In this document: positions 45,470 to 56,728 of the stretch, piece after piece
Layout: every line of letters begins with the position of its first letter
Numbering within the stretch: position 1 is the stretch's first letter
DNA from: Omphiscola glabra
Taxonomy: Eukaryota > Mollusca > Gastropoda > Lymnaeidae
Length of the DNA: 64,000 bases
NCBI GenBank assembly: GCA_964017045.1
Contig: OZ024810.1
Location: 17,045,204 to 17,109,203, forward strand
Direction: 5' to 3'
The notes under the pieces: generated by a model
The model's database searches: none
The model's input: only the letters and a program-made list of their open reading frames with translations
What the model was told of the DNA's origin: nothing
Position numbers and translations under genes: made by a program

Positions 45470-46032
45470 ATCGATTGTATTAGTGATAGTGTATTTGGCT
45501 GTAGGTTATATCATGTGATTGTATTAGTGATAGTGTGCTTGGCATGGTGATGATATCATATGATTGTATTAGTGATAGTGTACTTGGCTGTAGTTTATAT
45601 CGTGTGATTGTATTAGTGATAGTGTTGTTGGCAGTAGATTATATACTATGATTTTATTAGTGATAATGTGATTTGCTGATTACTATATTCTATGATTGTA
45701 TTAGGGACAGTGTGGCTGGTTGTAGATTATAACCTACGATTTTTATCATTGTTAGCCTGTCTCAATATAGGGACAGTGTGGCTGGCTGTAGCTTATAACC
45801 TATAATTTTATTATTGTTAGCCTGTCTCAATATAGGGACAGTGTGGCTGGCTGTAGCTTATAACCTATAATTTTATTATTGTTAGCCTGTCTCAATATAG
45901 GGACAGTGTGGCTGGCTGTAGCTTATAACCTATAATTTTATTATTGTTAGCCTGTATCAATATAGGGACAGTGTGGCTGGCTGTAGCTTATAACCTATAA
46001 TTTTATTATTGTTAGCCTGTCTTGCTATAGCT
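45470..46032. repeat. Two related minisatellites
   Basis: 45470-45690: about four diverged copies of gattgtattagtgatagtgt. 45700-46032: five copies of a 65-bp unit containing ggacagtgtggctggctgta (ggaca at 45771 and 45836). The shared tagtg.cagtgt and ggctgtag words suggest a common source. Confidence 0.87.
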
Positions 46033-46535
46033 GTTAGGCAATAGTTTTGTTGTAGGCTGCTTTCTTTGTTGTTTTCTTCGTTACTCTAGTCCAGTGGTTA
46101 AAACTGACATATTCCTACACATATATTTTGGGACATTGTTTCCAAATATGGATCATATATAATCCACAAAAGAAATATGGGGAAAATACAACAGTCAGTT
46201 AACGAACAGCATTATTAGCTTTTTGAGTTCTACGCCAGTGAAGTTGTATCATCTTTAAACACACACACACAAAACAAAACAACAAAACTAAAGAAACAAC
46301 AACAAACAAACAAAAAAAGGGTCGATGTACATCCAGCTGGACTCAACGCATGATAGCAAGCCAAATTATGAAGCATCATGGATCTATGCTACTACATTCA
46401 GCATGCAGGACACCGATGCCGAGGCAACACAGAGAAGTTAGTCGTTAATTAACAACACTTTAAACCAACAAGACTGGCTCCCGTGTTTTCTTATGGGCCT
46501 GAGTTGTTTCCTACACAGGAATGAGATAGTTCTAC
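46033..46535. other. Spacer, no gene seen
   Basis: A-rich caaacaaaca segment at 46260-46318. Nothing else recognised. Confidence 0.5.
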
Positions 46536-46539
46536 ACAA

Positions 46540-46860
46540 ATGATATATTGATATGTACCACTGGTATAATACTATAATCGTATATTATGCTACTGATATA
46601 TTCCTTTCTCGTAAACCAGTTGCAAATTATATATTCCAATATACAACTGATTTATGACTGTACAATACTGATATATTCCTATATCAAATTGATATAGACC
46701 TATTTTATGTACAATTGATATATTCATAAATACAACCGATATATTCCTATACATTATATATATTCCTATACATTACCGACATATTCCTATACATTACCGA
46801 CATATTCCTATACATTACCGACATATTCCTATATAGAACTGATATATTCCTGTTCTATAA
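46540..46860. repeat. Degenerate minisatellite, about 20-bp unit
   Basis: Many irregular copies of acatattcctatacattacc or actgatatattccta. A similar unit appears at 49365-49490. Confidence 0.8.
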
Positions 46861-46927
46861 CGCATCTTCATACAGCTACTGGTGTTATTCGTTGGTTTGA
46901 AAAAGGTTTTCTTTAGTTAAACGAATT

Positions 46928-47137
46928 GGCTATTCGAACCCGGGTCCCTTTAGACTAAATACTATTCGGATGTCATTTGTGGTCGTTTATTTTAGTTAAA
47001 CTGTATAAGTAAGTTTACAAACATATAGTCCATTCAATTATCTTTCATTTAATCTATCTTACAAAACCTACAATAATATTTTTAATGTTTTTTAATAAAC
47101 CCAACCTTTCTCTTCTGATACCCGGGTCTGAATAGCC
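46928..47137. mobile_element. Half-size relative of the 10.3-kb foldback element
   Basis: The interior (actattcggatgtcatttgt, attcaattatctttcattt, tttaataaacccaacct) matches the right arm at 10500-10702. Ends ggctattcgaacccgggt and acccgggtctgaatagcc are inverted with two mismatches. Only one arm length is present, so this may be the ancestral unit or a collapsed foldback. Confidence 0.8.
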
Positions 47138-47286
47138 GCAGCCTTAGTTAAATGTCACAAAAACGAAAGAAATGGGTTGTCGATTTCAGGAGGGGGGGGG
47201 GGGAACCAAATTGTAGATCTAACAATACAAATTCACAGTATAATGCAAGTAGAGACGTATAAGTACATAGGTATCAGTATCAAGAA

Positions 47287-47572
47287 ATGTGTTTGAAAGA
47301 TATTTGGTCGACGGAAAATTGATCGACGGAAATTTGATCGAACGGAAATTTGGTAGAATCTATTTTTCAGTTTACATGTTAAAATTTTGCGTAAAATTTC
47401 TTTTTGAACGCATTATTTTGTTTTACTATATTGTAAAAAGCGTTCAAAAAAGAAATTTGACTACAATTTTAACGTGTGAACTGTAAAAGAATAATCGACC
47501 GAATTTCCGTTCGATCAAATTTCAGTCGATCAATTTTCCGTCGACGAAATTTCTTTCAAACAAATTTCCGGC
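47287..47572. mobile_element. Foldback element family C, copy 2
   Basis: Nearly full palindrome of about 290 bp. The left arm (tcgacggaaaattgatcgac, gatcgaacggaaattt) is matched by an inverse right arm (cgatcaattttccgtcgacg). The arms contain a subterminal tandem word close to gatcgacggaaattt. More complete than copy 1. Confidence 0.85.
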
Positions 47573-48094
47573 AACCATAGGTATCATTATGTAGAGCTAG
47601 TAGATACATACTATATATAGTTCCATATGTATGACCAAATAGAGATCAAGCAGAGACTTATAAGTACATATGTATCACCCTGTAGAGCAAGTAGAGTCCT
47701 GTGTATCTGCATTAATCATATGTTAACGTGGCATAGCCGGGGCCTAATTCCATATAAAATAGTTTACCCAAGGACCCCTTTTTTCCTCTTAAAAATCACA
47801 CAATTTTAGCGTTAACATACAAACTATTAACATGTTCTACAGTGGAATAATTGGAAGCCTGCTGAGCTTGGAAATGACGAACCACGCTGTACTGGTGTGG
47901 AAATCCAGCGGTTCTCACCTGACACCATTTAAATAGACATCAAGAAAGCGAGTAACATGGCTAAAAAGTAAAAAATAAAAAGAAGTTTAAAAAAAATAAT
48001 AAAAAAATACTTCGCTTGAAGAACTATTTGAAAGAATCTGCATTCGTAAAAATAAATTTTAAAAAATTGGCTGATACGTTGATGCAACCCAACG
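47573..48094. other. AT-rich spacer
   Basis: A gtagagctagtagatacata-type word recurs loosely near 47230, 47590 and 47650. No gene recognised. Confidence 0.5.
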
Positions 48095-48365
48095 CACTTC
48101 ATCACAGATGCCTAAGATAAGCTGCACGTCATCACAGATGCCTAAGATAAGCTGCACGTCATCACAGATGCCTAAGATAAGCTGCACGTCATCATAGATG
48201 CCTAAGATCAGCTGCACGTCATCACAGATGCCTAAGATCAGCTGCATGTCATCACAGATGCCTAAGATCAGATGCACGTCATCACAGATGCCTAAGATCA
48301 GCTGCACGTCATCACAGATGCCTAAGATCAGATGCACGTCATCACAGATGCCTAAGATCAGCTCG
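48095..48365. repeat. Minisatellite, 30-bp unit
   Basis: Nine nearly identical copies of agctgcacgtcatcacagat plus gcctaagatc. Ten codons per unit give open frames on both strands (IRCTSSQMPK on plus, LILGICDDVQ on minus), both artefacts. Confidence 0.93.
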
Positions 48366-48426
48366 ATCAAATTATTACCCTCAAAGTTGGGACCGAGTGA
48401 TAAACAAATTCATTTGTTTCCTAAAC

Positions 48427-49066
48427 CAGTGGTCGGAAAATCAAGGCTCTGTAACGACCTTAGTACGGCTCGACCAGTCGGCTACAAATCGGGTTTGACT
48501 CCAAAAAACATGGTTCTTGACAGGTTCTTAAAAAGAAATTTGGCTCTCAAAATTTTTTTAATCGTCCTTCTGCTGATTGTTCGCCCTTTTGACTAAAGAG
48601 TTTTCCGACCACTTTAGACTAATGAGTTTTCCGACCACTTTAGACTAATGAGTTTGCCGACCAATTTTGACTAATGAGTTTTCCGACCACTTTTGACTAA
48701 TGTGTTTGCCGACCACTTTAGACTAATGAGTTTGCCGACCATTTTTGACTAATGAGTTTTCCGACCACTTTTGACTAATGAGTTTTGCGACCACTTTTGA
48801 CCAATGAGTTTGCCGACCACTTTAGACTAATGAGTTTGCCGACCACTTTTGACTAATGAGTTTTCCGACCACTTTTGACTAATGAGTTTTCCGACCACTT
48901 TTGACTAATGAGTTTTCCGACCACTTTTGACTAATGAGTTTTCCGACCACTTTTGACCAATGAGTTTTCCAACCACAATGAGTTTTCCAACCACTTTTGC
49001 CTAATGAGTTTTCCAACCACAATGAGTTTTCCAACCACTTTTGCCTAATGAGTTTTCCGACCACTT
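48427..49066. mobile_element. hAT-type miniature element enclosing a 26-bp array
   Basis: Left end cagtggtcggaaaatc at 48427. Right end (minus strand) aagtggtcggaaaactc at 49066. Flanked by tcctaaac/tcctaaat (48419-48426 and 49067-49074; 7 of 8 match), consistent with a hAT 8-bp duplication. The body (48427-48596) matches 27745-27930. The rest is a tandem array made of the right terminal segment. Confidence 0.82.
48597..49066. repeat. Minisatellite, 26-bp unit, made of a transposon terminus
   Basis: About 18 copies of gactaatgagttttccgacc plus acttt. The unit is the subterminal and terminal sequence of the element it lies in. Two late units are shortened to about 21 bp (accacaatgag junctions). 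Confidence 0.93.
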
Positions 49067-49074
49067 TCCTAAAT

Positions 49075-49364
49075 CTATAAGAATATACCAGCGTGAACCC
49101 TCGGCAGCTGAAAATGTTTTTTTAAATATCGAAATAATCACTCTTAAAGTCAACATTGTCACTAATTGAGTGAAGTTCCAAGGCATGTGATGGTTGATTT
49201 TTTTTAGAAATAATCTTAGATGTCTTGTGTTAAAATGTCCCAGTTTGAAAAGGGTTGTCTGTGTAAAGAATATGTACGTGTGTGGTTAAGATGATTATGT
49301 GCAATGTAATAATAAAAAAAAAAAATTGTCATTTATTTGGATCAATAAAATAATCTTATATCAT
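49075..49364. other. Spacer, no gene seen
   Basis: A-rich run near 49312. Nothing recognised. Confidence 0.5.
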
Positions 49365-49490
49365 ATACAACTGATATATTCCTATATACAATAGATATAT
49401 TCCTGTGTACAACTGACTTATTCCTTTATAAAACTGACATATATTCCTATATACAACTGATATATTCCCACACAAAACCGATATATTCCT
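49365..49490. repeat. Degenerate minisatellite like 46540-46860
   Basis: Five to six copies of acaactgatatattcctata. Probably the same source as the 46.5-kb array. Confidence 0.78.
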
Positions 49491-50384
49491 ACCCCTGTCT
49501 TTGTCACACCATCCTCACCCCCCCCCCCCCACACTTTCCACCATTTCCTGACAGTCCCTGCCCATCGGTTTTTTCCCCCTCCGCCCCTGCCCCCAGGGTG
49601 TGTTTACAAGAGTGTCCATATCGACCATGAAATTGCTAGGTAAAGTTCCACTTCAGCGGTAGAAGTAATGCCAGAGGTTCACGCTGGGAATATCAATACA
49701 CACTACGTAAAGGTTGCTATGTCAACGGCGATTTTTCTGCACGCTCATTGCATTTTAGGTTGTTTCAGTAGTTCACAAAAACAACAAAAAAACGGTGGTT
49801 TAAAGAAAACGCTACAATTTCTCTACGTCTTGAAGTACACCATTCTCAAATTTGGTCATGACTGTTCCAGAACTTGTAAAAAAAAAAAAAAAAAAAAAAA
49901 CAAACAAACAAACTATTTCAATGGTCCTCTAAATCGTATTAGTAAATGACCACGCCCTAGATTTGATTTAAAATTTAATAAATATTAATAACCATAATAA
50001 ACTCTTTGACGAGCATGGCATAGGAATCATGTTAAGAAAATAACATCGCTTTGTTTTCTGTTATTGTTTTCTGTTTTTTTTTTTTGTTGATAAACTAATC
50101 AGCTACATGACAGACAATTTTAACTATCACAGCATTAAAAAGAATGCATTATAAAGAATGTTGAAAACTGGACCAACAGTTGGGACACTCACGCCCACGG
50201 AGCTGATTGTGATAATGATGAGAGTACAGTAAAGACCGGCAACAGTGTGATCAACGGAGTGGTGGCACTTCAGTACCTTAGACCACCCCCCCCCCCACCC
50301 TTCAGAAATATATATGTATATTTAGTACTATCGTCAAAATAGGGGGCCTCGGCAAATAAGGGAACAAGTAAGTGGAAACTTATC
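49491..50384. other. Spacer with C-runs and poly-A
   Basis: C-runs near 49518 and 50286, a run of about 22 A near 49879. The frame at 49668-49949 has no known domain and runs into the poly-A. No gene called. Confidence 0.5.
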
Positions 50385-50862
50385 AAATTAGTGCAAATGG
50401 TAAAATCTGGGAGCCTAGTCAAGTTAGGGGAACATAGCAAATTAGGGTAATATAGTCAAATTAGGAAAATAGTCAGACTAGGGGAAATTCTGTTCCAAGT
50501 ATGGAACCTAGTCAAATTAGCGGAATCAGGTCATATTAGGGAATCTAGTCAAATTACGGAATCTAGTCAAATTACGGAATCTAGTCAAATTAGCGGAATC
50601 AGGTCATATTAGGGAATCTAGTCAAATTACGGAATCTATTCAAATTACGGAATCTAGTCAAATTAGGGAACATAGTCAATTTAGTGGAATCTTGTCAAAT
50701 TAGGGAACCTAGTCCAAATTAGCAAAATCTAGTCATGTAATGGAAAATAGTGAAATTAGAGGAATCTAGTCAAATAAGGAATCTAGTAAAATTATGGGAA
50801 TCCAGCCAAATTAGGCAACTTAGTCAAATAGTGGTACCGGTACCTAGTCAAATTAGACTTCA
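50385..50862. repeat. Degenerate minisatellite, about 18-bp unit
   Basis: About 25 copies of gaatctagtcaaattagg with frequent indels. Confidence 0.85.
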
Positions 50863-51054
50863 AGAATCAATTTAGACAAGCATTCAGTGATACAAAGTAG
50901 TATACAACAACCGTTTGTTATAAAGTTTTTTAAAAAATATAACTATAAATTAAGACAATTGGAGTATACCATCCTGGCGATATTGCTCTGAATTCTTCAG
51001 ATTATGAGTGAAAAGTCGAATTGTTTTATTTCAAAATGCAGCACAAAAGTAAAA

Positions 51055-51318
51055 TGGCCCATGGATCTCAATGCAAGTTACAACTCACCAGTCCAATTGG
51101 TCCATGGATCTCCATGTAAGGTACAGCCCAAAAGTTCAATGGTCCATGGATCTCAATGTAAGCTACAGCCCACAAGTCCAATGGTCCATGGATCTCAATG
51201 TAAGGTACAGCCCACTAGTCCAATGGTCCATGGATCTCAATGTAAGGTACAGCCCACTAGTCCAATGGTCCATGGATCTCAATGTAAGGTACAGCCCACA
51301 AGTCCAATGGTCCATGGT
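51055..51318. repeat. 42-bp minisatellite, left part
   Basis: About six copies of ccatggatctcaatgtaagg plus tacagcccacaagtccaat. Continues at 51712 after a LINE insertion. Frames here are artefacts. Confidence 0.92.
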
Positions 51319-51319
51319 A

Positions 51320-51711
51320 CAAAAACATATGGGTAACGATCTTTCTCTTTCTGTGCCCCCAAACAATGGAATTCTCTTCCACTACACATCCGCAATATAC
51401 CGACCATCACATCCTTCAAAATTGCACTAAAAACACATCTCTTTAAACAGTACTTTCCTGACTGATTTCACCCTCTAACAGATAAATGATGCTGCTGGGT
51501 GCCGCCCTTGGCCTTCCATTTAAATGTTCTGGAATGGGTGCCTCGAATATGCATTTATTTTCTTTTTTATACAATTGTTTTTATTTTCAATAATGTATGT
51601 TAATTTTTAAATGCATGTATGTTTTTAATTGTTAATTTTACATGCAGCACAGTGAGCCCAACCCTAGGCTGGCGTACCGCGCTATATAAAACGACTAATA
51701 ATAATAATAAT
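51320..51711 (+). mobile_element. LINE 3' end inserted in a minisatellite
   Basis: A frame at 51337-51465 encodes RSFSFCAPKQWNSLPLHIR followed by ITSFKIALKTHLF and a stop, the conserved carboxy end of CR1/Rex-like non-LTR retrotransposon ORF2 proteins (RSF..APK.WN.LP..IR, then FK..LKTHLF). A 3' UTR of about 220 bp follows, ending in cgcgctatataaaacgacta and a (taa)n tail, also typical. The copy is 5'-truncated and lies inside the 42-bp array. Confidence 0.92.
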
Positions 51712-52308
51712 AAGGTACAGCCCACTAGTCCAATCGGTCCATGGATCTCAATGTAAGGTACAGTCCACAAGTCCAATTGGCCCATCCATCTCAATGTAAA
51801 GTACAGCCCACAAGTCCAGTTGGTCCTTGGATCTCAATGAAAGGTACAACCCACAAGTCCAGATGGTCCATGGATCTCAATATAAGGTTCAGCCCACAAG
51901 TAAATTGGTCCACGGGTCTCATTGTAAGTTTCAGCCCACCAGTCCAATAGGTCCACGGGCCTCGATGTAAGGTGCAGCCCACAAGTCCGATTGGTCCACG
52001 GGTCTCAATGTAAGGTACAGCGCAAAAGTAAAATTGGTCCACGGGTCTCAATGTAAGGTACAACCCACAAGCCCAATTGGTCCATGGCTCTCAGTGTAAG
52101 GTACAACACACAAGTCCTATAGGTCCAAGGGTCTCAATGTAAGGTACAGCCAACAAGTCCAATTGGCCCATCGATCTCAATGCAAGGTACATCCCATCAG
52201 TCCAATGGGTCCAAGGGTCTCAATGTAAGGTACAACCCACAAGTCCTATAGGTCCAAGGGTCTCAATGTATAGTACAGCCCACCAGTTCAATCGGTCCAT
52301 GGGCTTTA
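51712..52308. repeat. 42/43-bp minisatellite, right part
   Basis: About 14 copies, most with the 43-bp form (aattggt) and more diverged than the left part. The left part is mainly 42-bp (aatggt). The two halves have evolved apart. Confidence 0.92.
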
Positions 52309-52724
52309 CTGTGTATGCTGCACTTGTTGCTGTTGTTTTATCCGTCGTGTATGCTGTATATATGTCAATTCCACCCACATGGATGGATGTCCCGCTATTT
52401 CATTTCCCTTGCTGCTATTGCTGCTTCTTGTTGTTGCTGTTGTACCTGTTGTTTTTTTTTTTTGTTATTCTTGTTACTTTTACAGTTGCCAAACATACGC
52501 CAACTAGATGAAAGCTGCTGTGCAGTGACGCGACTGAATAATACCGGCGACAGCGGTAAAGCATTATTAGCTAACTTTTTGTGGAAGAAACAGCATAGAA
52601 ACAATTATGGAAACAGTCTCTCGGTAAACACAATGAAAAGTTGAAATATGGCCTGTAAAGAGTGGGGTTGGGGGGGGGGGGGCAAGAAGTGGGACATGAC
52701 CAGAGACATCACAATTGTGCAACA
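52309..52724. other. Spacer with ttgctg-rich tract
   Basis: Irregular tgctgttg repetition at 52320-52450 and a G-run near 52671. The 109-codon frame is low complexity. No gene called. Confidence 0.5.
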
Positions 52725-52725
52725 T

Positions 52726-53132
52726 GTGGGGATGGGTGTAAGGGGATGGGTGTAAGGGGATGGGTGTAAGGGGATGGGTGTGAGGTATATGGGTGTGAGG
52801 TATATGGGTGTGAGGTATATGGGTGTGAGGTATATGGGTGTGAGGTATATGGGTGTGAGGTATATGGGTGTGAGGTATATGGGTGTGAGGTATATGGGTG
52901 TGAGGTATATGGGTGTGAGGTATATGAGTGTGAGGTATATGGGTGTGAGGTATGGGTGTGAGGTATATGGGTGTGAGGTATATGGGTGTGAGGTATATGG
53001 GTGTGAGGTATATGGGTGTGAGATATATGGGTGTGAGGTATATGGGTGTGAGGTATGGGTGTGAGGTATATGGGTGTGAGGTATATGGGTGTGAGGTATA
53101 TGGGTGTGAGGTATATGGGTGTGAGGTATATG
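52726..53132. repeat. Minisatellite, 15-bp unit
   Basis: About 24 copies of gtgaggtatatgggt, preceded by four copies of a related gtaaggggatgggt unit. Five codons per unit (MGVRY on plus; threonine/isoleucine-rich on minus) give frames up to 233 codons. Purine and GT strand bias is strong. Confidence 0.94.
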
Positions 53133-53499
53133 CGATGAGTAATGTGTGAGGTGTGTGAGTGAATGTGTGTGTGGTAGATGTGTGTGGGTGGCTGTAAACG
53201 TTTTTGGTGTGCGTGTGAGTTTGCGGAGGGATAAGGTGTGTGTGGGAACGTGTTTATGGGAGATAGAAGAGCACTCGGACTTAATAGCTAGAGCGTATGC
53301 AGACAATTAGATGGGAGGACTAGCAGGGATACAGCAAACTTCAATAACCACCCCAACCCACCCCCCCCCAATCTCATGAGAGAAACAAGGCCCATTATCC
53401 AATCAATTGGTAATTGGTAAGGGAGGTAATAGCTTAGCATGGGAACAAAGGGTAGCAGAAAGAAACTGTCAGGCATTACAGCGTCACAAGTGGTCTTAT
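53133..53499. other. Spacer, no gene seen
   Basis: GT-rich at first (degenerate continuation of the array), then a C-run near 53360. Nothing else recognised. Confidence 0.5.
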
Positions 53500-53500
53500 A

Positions 53501-53750
53501 GAGTGGGTCTCAAAGTCAATACGGTGTGCCTTTAAAGATAATAATATCCCTAAATGAAAGGTAATATTTCCGTTTCCCTTTTTCACGTTTATGCCATACA
53601 GATTAGTATTTCGTAAGAAATCATTCGTCAAAGTATTAGTTTGTATAGCCTCTAAAAGACACGCCCCTGGAGGTAAAACTATTGCCCAGCCACAAAAAAA
53701 AAAGCCAACCGCAGTCCCAAGAAACAGTCTGCAAAGTTTGAGAACCACCG
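53501..53750. mobile_element. Probable hAT-type miniature element
   Basis: Inverted tips gagtgggtctcaaag and ctttgagaaccaccg-like right end (aaagtttgagaaccaccg) follow the CAGTGGTTCTCAAA pattern. The flanking 8-mers match poorly (4 of 8), so the duplication has decayed or the ends are slightly misplaced. Confidence 0.55.
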
Positions 53751-54157
53751 GTGCTGAAAACGCGCTCTCCATGCGGTTATAATCTGTTCGATAATATCTG
53801 GGTGTGGCACAAAGTCTTCGAAGGTTCTCAGCTCCCAAAAATTGAACCCTGTAGGCCTGGAAACTTGTCAGCCAGTTCTTCGGATAACTCGACGCTTACC
53901 AAACACATTTTTAATGAGTCTCATTATCTGAGTTTAACATGTAGCTACCGAAGTATCTCTAACAGTTGTCTCAATACACTGTATCTCCATTTGTAGAAGT
54001 TTATCCAAAAAAACAGACAGTGTGGTATTAGATCATGCAATGTTAATTAAAAGCCAGTGTTATTTTTTTTTTATAAACTCTCATTTCAGCGTGTTTTAAA
54101 CACTCGCTATAGTGAAGTATTTGCAATTTCCATTTAACATTAGTTAACATTCAAACT
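53751..54157. other. Spacer, no gene seen
   Basis: Nothing recognised. Confidence 0.5.
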
Positions 54158-54548
54158 CATACCGACATTGACAACGGAACAACCACAGGCCATGACCACC
54201 GAATAGGACATTGACAATGGAAAAACCACAGGCCATGAATACCGAATAGGACATTGACAATGGAACATCCATAGGCCATGACCACCTGAATGGGACAATG
54301 ACAATAGAACAACCATAGACCATGACCACCGAATGGGACAATGACAATAGAACAACCATAGGCCATGACCACCGAATGGGACAATGACAATAGAACAACC
54401 ACAGGCCATGACCACCAAATGGGACAATGACAATAGAACAACCATAGGCCATGACCACCGAATGGGACATTGATAATGGAACATCCACAGGCCGTGACTA
54501 CCGAATGCGACATTGATAATGGAACATCCACAGGTCATGACAATGAAA
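54158..54548. repeat. Minisatellite, 43-bp unit
   Basis: Nine copies of gacaatagaacaaccatagg plus ccatgaccaccgaatggg. All three minus frames are partly open. Confidence 0.93.
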
Positions 54549-55644
54549 CTATTTGCAATAAAGTTGACCAATTGTGACGTCGCGCATTCACAAAGAAGTG
54601 AGGGGCATTCACTATTGTGAAAATGGGGTAAGATGGAATGAGGGGTGAAACGAAAATTAAAAAGGAAGGGCGGGGGGGGGGGGGGGGGGTTAACAAGAGC
54701 TCAGCACTTCAGTCCGCATCTCTCTAATGTGGTCCCGTAAGCAACCGACATTCATATTTGGTTTAAACAGAGAAATCAGAAAACTACACAAAAAATATAT
54801 ATGTATATATGTCCTTTTCAAGCCTAGTGTTGTGTGAATCCGTCATGCATTAAAGGCACATGCCATGTGCTTAAAACTCTTGACACTTCGGATTTAATGC
54901 ATCTATTAACAAAAGCCGCTTACATTTCCCATCGGATCTTTCTTAATTTTGCACGTGTCATTGCCTCACATGGATGGAATTAGTGCTATTTCATTCTTTT
55001 ATATTGATTTACTTTGCTTAATTATTGAATAAATTATTTATTTATTTATTTTCAAGGGGGGGGGGGGGGGGGTTGCGGGTGTAATAAGTCTTCTAATCCC
55101 AAGTTTCGTAAATGTACCTTTGTCAAGGCTGGTTTTGAAGCTCAATTTGTTTAAATTAAATTGTGATTTTTTTTTTTCGATCAAATCGGGGGGGGGGGGG
55201 GGGGGGGGGTGTGTTTACAATTGGAACGAAAATCGGCCCGACTGTGCAAATATATTTTTAGGCCATTTAGAAAATCTGCCCATTTCCGGATTCACACAAA
55301 CGATCCATTGATGATCGCATGTGGATTACCCAAACAGACTCAACGCATCTTCGAAAATGTATTTCATCTACATTTTTCACCGTAAAATTTACCTCTGCAA
55401 TTCATAAAAGGAGCGTCATTTAGTCTGGACATCAAATTAACTTAAACAAGAACAACATTTCTTATAACATAACAGACAGTTTCCTGCTACACTCATCATC
55501 CCGCCCTTAATTAAGCACGGAAAACCATTTCTCCCAGTGATTGCGTCTAAGGCTGCCTTTATAGTAACGATACAAAAATAAATATATTTAAAAATAAAAC
55601 AAAAACAACTGGAAAAACGCAGATTGAATCCCGAAATCATTCTA
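54549..55644. other. Spacer with three long G-runs
   Basis: G-runs near 54671-54689, 55057-55072 and 55188-55209 (about 22 G). No gene recognised. Confidence 0.55.
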
Positions 55645-55726
55645 TAACCAGCTGTCAGTCGAACGACCATCTGTCACTAGAACTACCAGCTGTCAGTCGA
55701 ACTACCAGCTGTAAGTCGAACTAAAT
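55645..55726. repeat. Short minisatellite, 20-bp unit
   Basis: Four copies of ccagctgtcagtcgaactac. cagctg is palindromic. Confidence 0.85.
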
Positions 55727-55831
55727 GCATAACCCAATCGGCATTCCTGGATAGAAACACGTTCAGACACAAGTGTCGTGCCCATGTTAATTATTAAACG
55801 TCCTCCTACACACGTATTACCGGCGGTTCCA

Positions 55832-55986
55832 TGACAAAACGACAAGTGACAAAACGACAAGGGACAAAACGACAAGTGACAAAACGACAAGTGACAAAAC
55901 GACAAGGTGACAAAACGACAAGGTGACAAAACGACAAGGTGACAAAACGACAAAGTGACAAAACGACAAGGTGACAAAACGACAAG
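55832..55986 (-). repeat. 15-bp array A (gacaaaacgacaagt)
   Basis: About ten copies of gacaaaacgacaagt or the 16-bp ggt form. Opposite orientation to arrays B and C. Confidence 0.94.
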
Positions 55987-56027
55987 TCTTCAACGCCAAC
56001 GCCTCCACTGTCTTTAATGCCTTACAT

Positions 56028-56400
56028 CAATGTTTCCCAACGTGGGGCCCATGCCCCACAGGGGGGCAATTTGAAAATGAGCTATCTAGAACTTGAAAAC
56101 ACAAACATTTCACTAACGTTAAACAAAAATTATCACTAATAATTAAAATAATATCGAAAAATCTTTCATTAAAATTATTTCATACTTGAATGTCAGTTCT
56201 CCATATATGTTTTGAAAATTTACTTGCTATGTTTCCTCACCATTTTCCTAGTGATTTCTTCCTAAAACCTATCATTAAAGCTTCTTCAGTGAGCAACCGT
56301 ATTTTTGAATATTAAAAAGTATGTATAAGTTACACGGGGGGCATAAGAATTTTATCAAGGCTTAGGTGGGGCATGGCACAAAAAAGGTTGGGAGACACTG
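56028..56400. mobile_element. hAT-type miniature element (TTTCCCAAC family)
   Basis: A 373-bp element with tips caatgtttcccaacg and (inverse of right end) cagtgtctcccaacc, and subterminal catgccccac in both. Flanked by ccttacat/ctttgcat (56020-56027, 56401-56408; 6 of 8). The paralogous arm near 57870 is uninterrupted and shows the single-copy target, confirming the insertion. No coding capacity. Confidence 0.9.
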
Positions 56401-56485
56401 CTTTGCATACAATAAAGTATGGTAAACTTTTAAAGATATTTAACATGCCCTATAATTGGGGAAACACGGTATTGGTTTATCAGAC

Positions 56486-56507
56486 TAACCCTAACCCTAA
56501 CCCCAAA
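56486..56507. repeat. Short telomere-like (CCCTAA) stretch
   Basis: ctaaccctaaccctaacccc lies between the shared arm (ending atcagact) and array B. Three units only. Confidence 0.85.
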
Positions 56508-56512
56508 CCTTG

Positions 56513-56614
56513 TCATTTTGTCACCTTGTCGTTTTGTCACTAGTCGTTTTGTCACCTTGTCGTTTTGTCACTTGTCGTTTTGTCACCTTGTCGTTTTGTC
56601 ACTTGTCGTTTTGT
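56513..56614 (+). repeat. 15-bp array B (cttgtcgttttgtca)
   Basis: About seven copies, same orientation as array C. Confidence 0.94.
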
Positions 56615-56728
56615 CTGGTTTCCGTTGCAAACATGATAAACTCGTGCGGCGGTCACATCAAAGAGCTTTGATGTTCGCAGCGATGGCGGAAATATTGTTA
56701 ATTTCTTAGGGGAGTTGTCGGCCTAATT

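Noticed and set aside
52605..53306. 233-codon frame rich in HPYTSHPYT-like repeats
   Set aside because: Translation of the 15-bp array on the minus strand; low complexity only.
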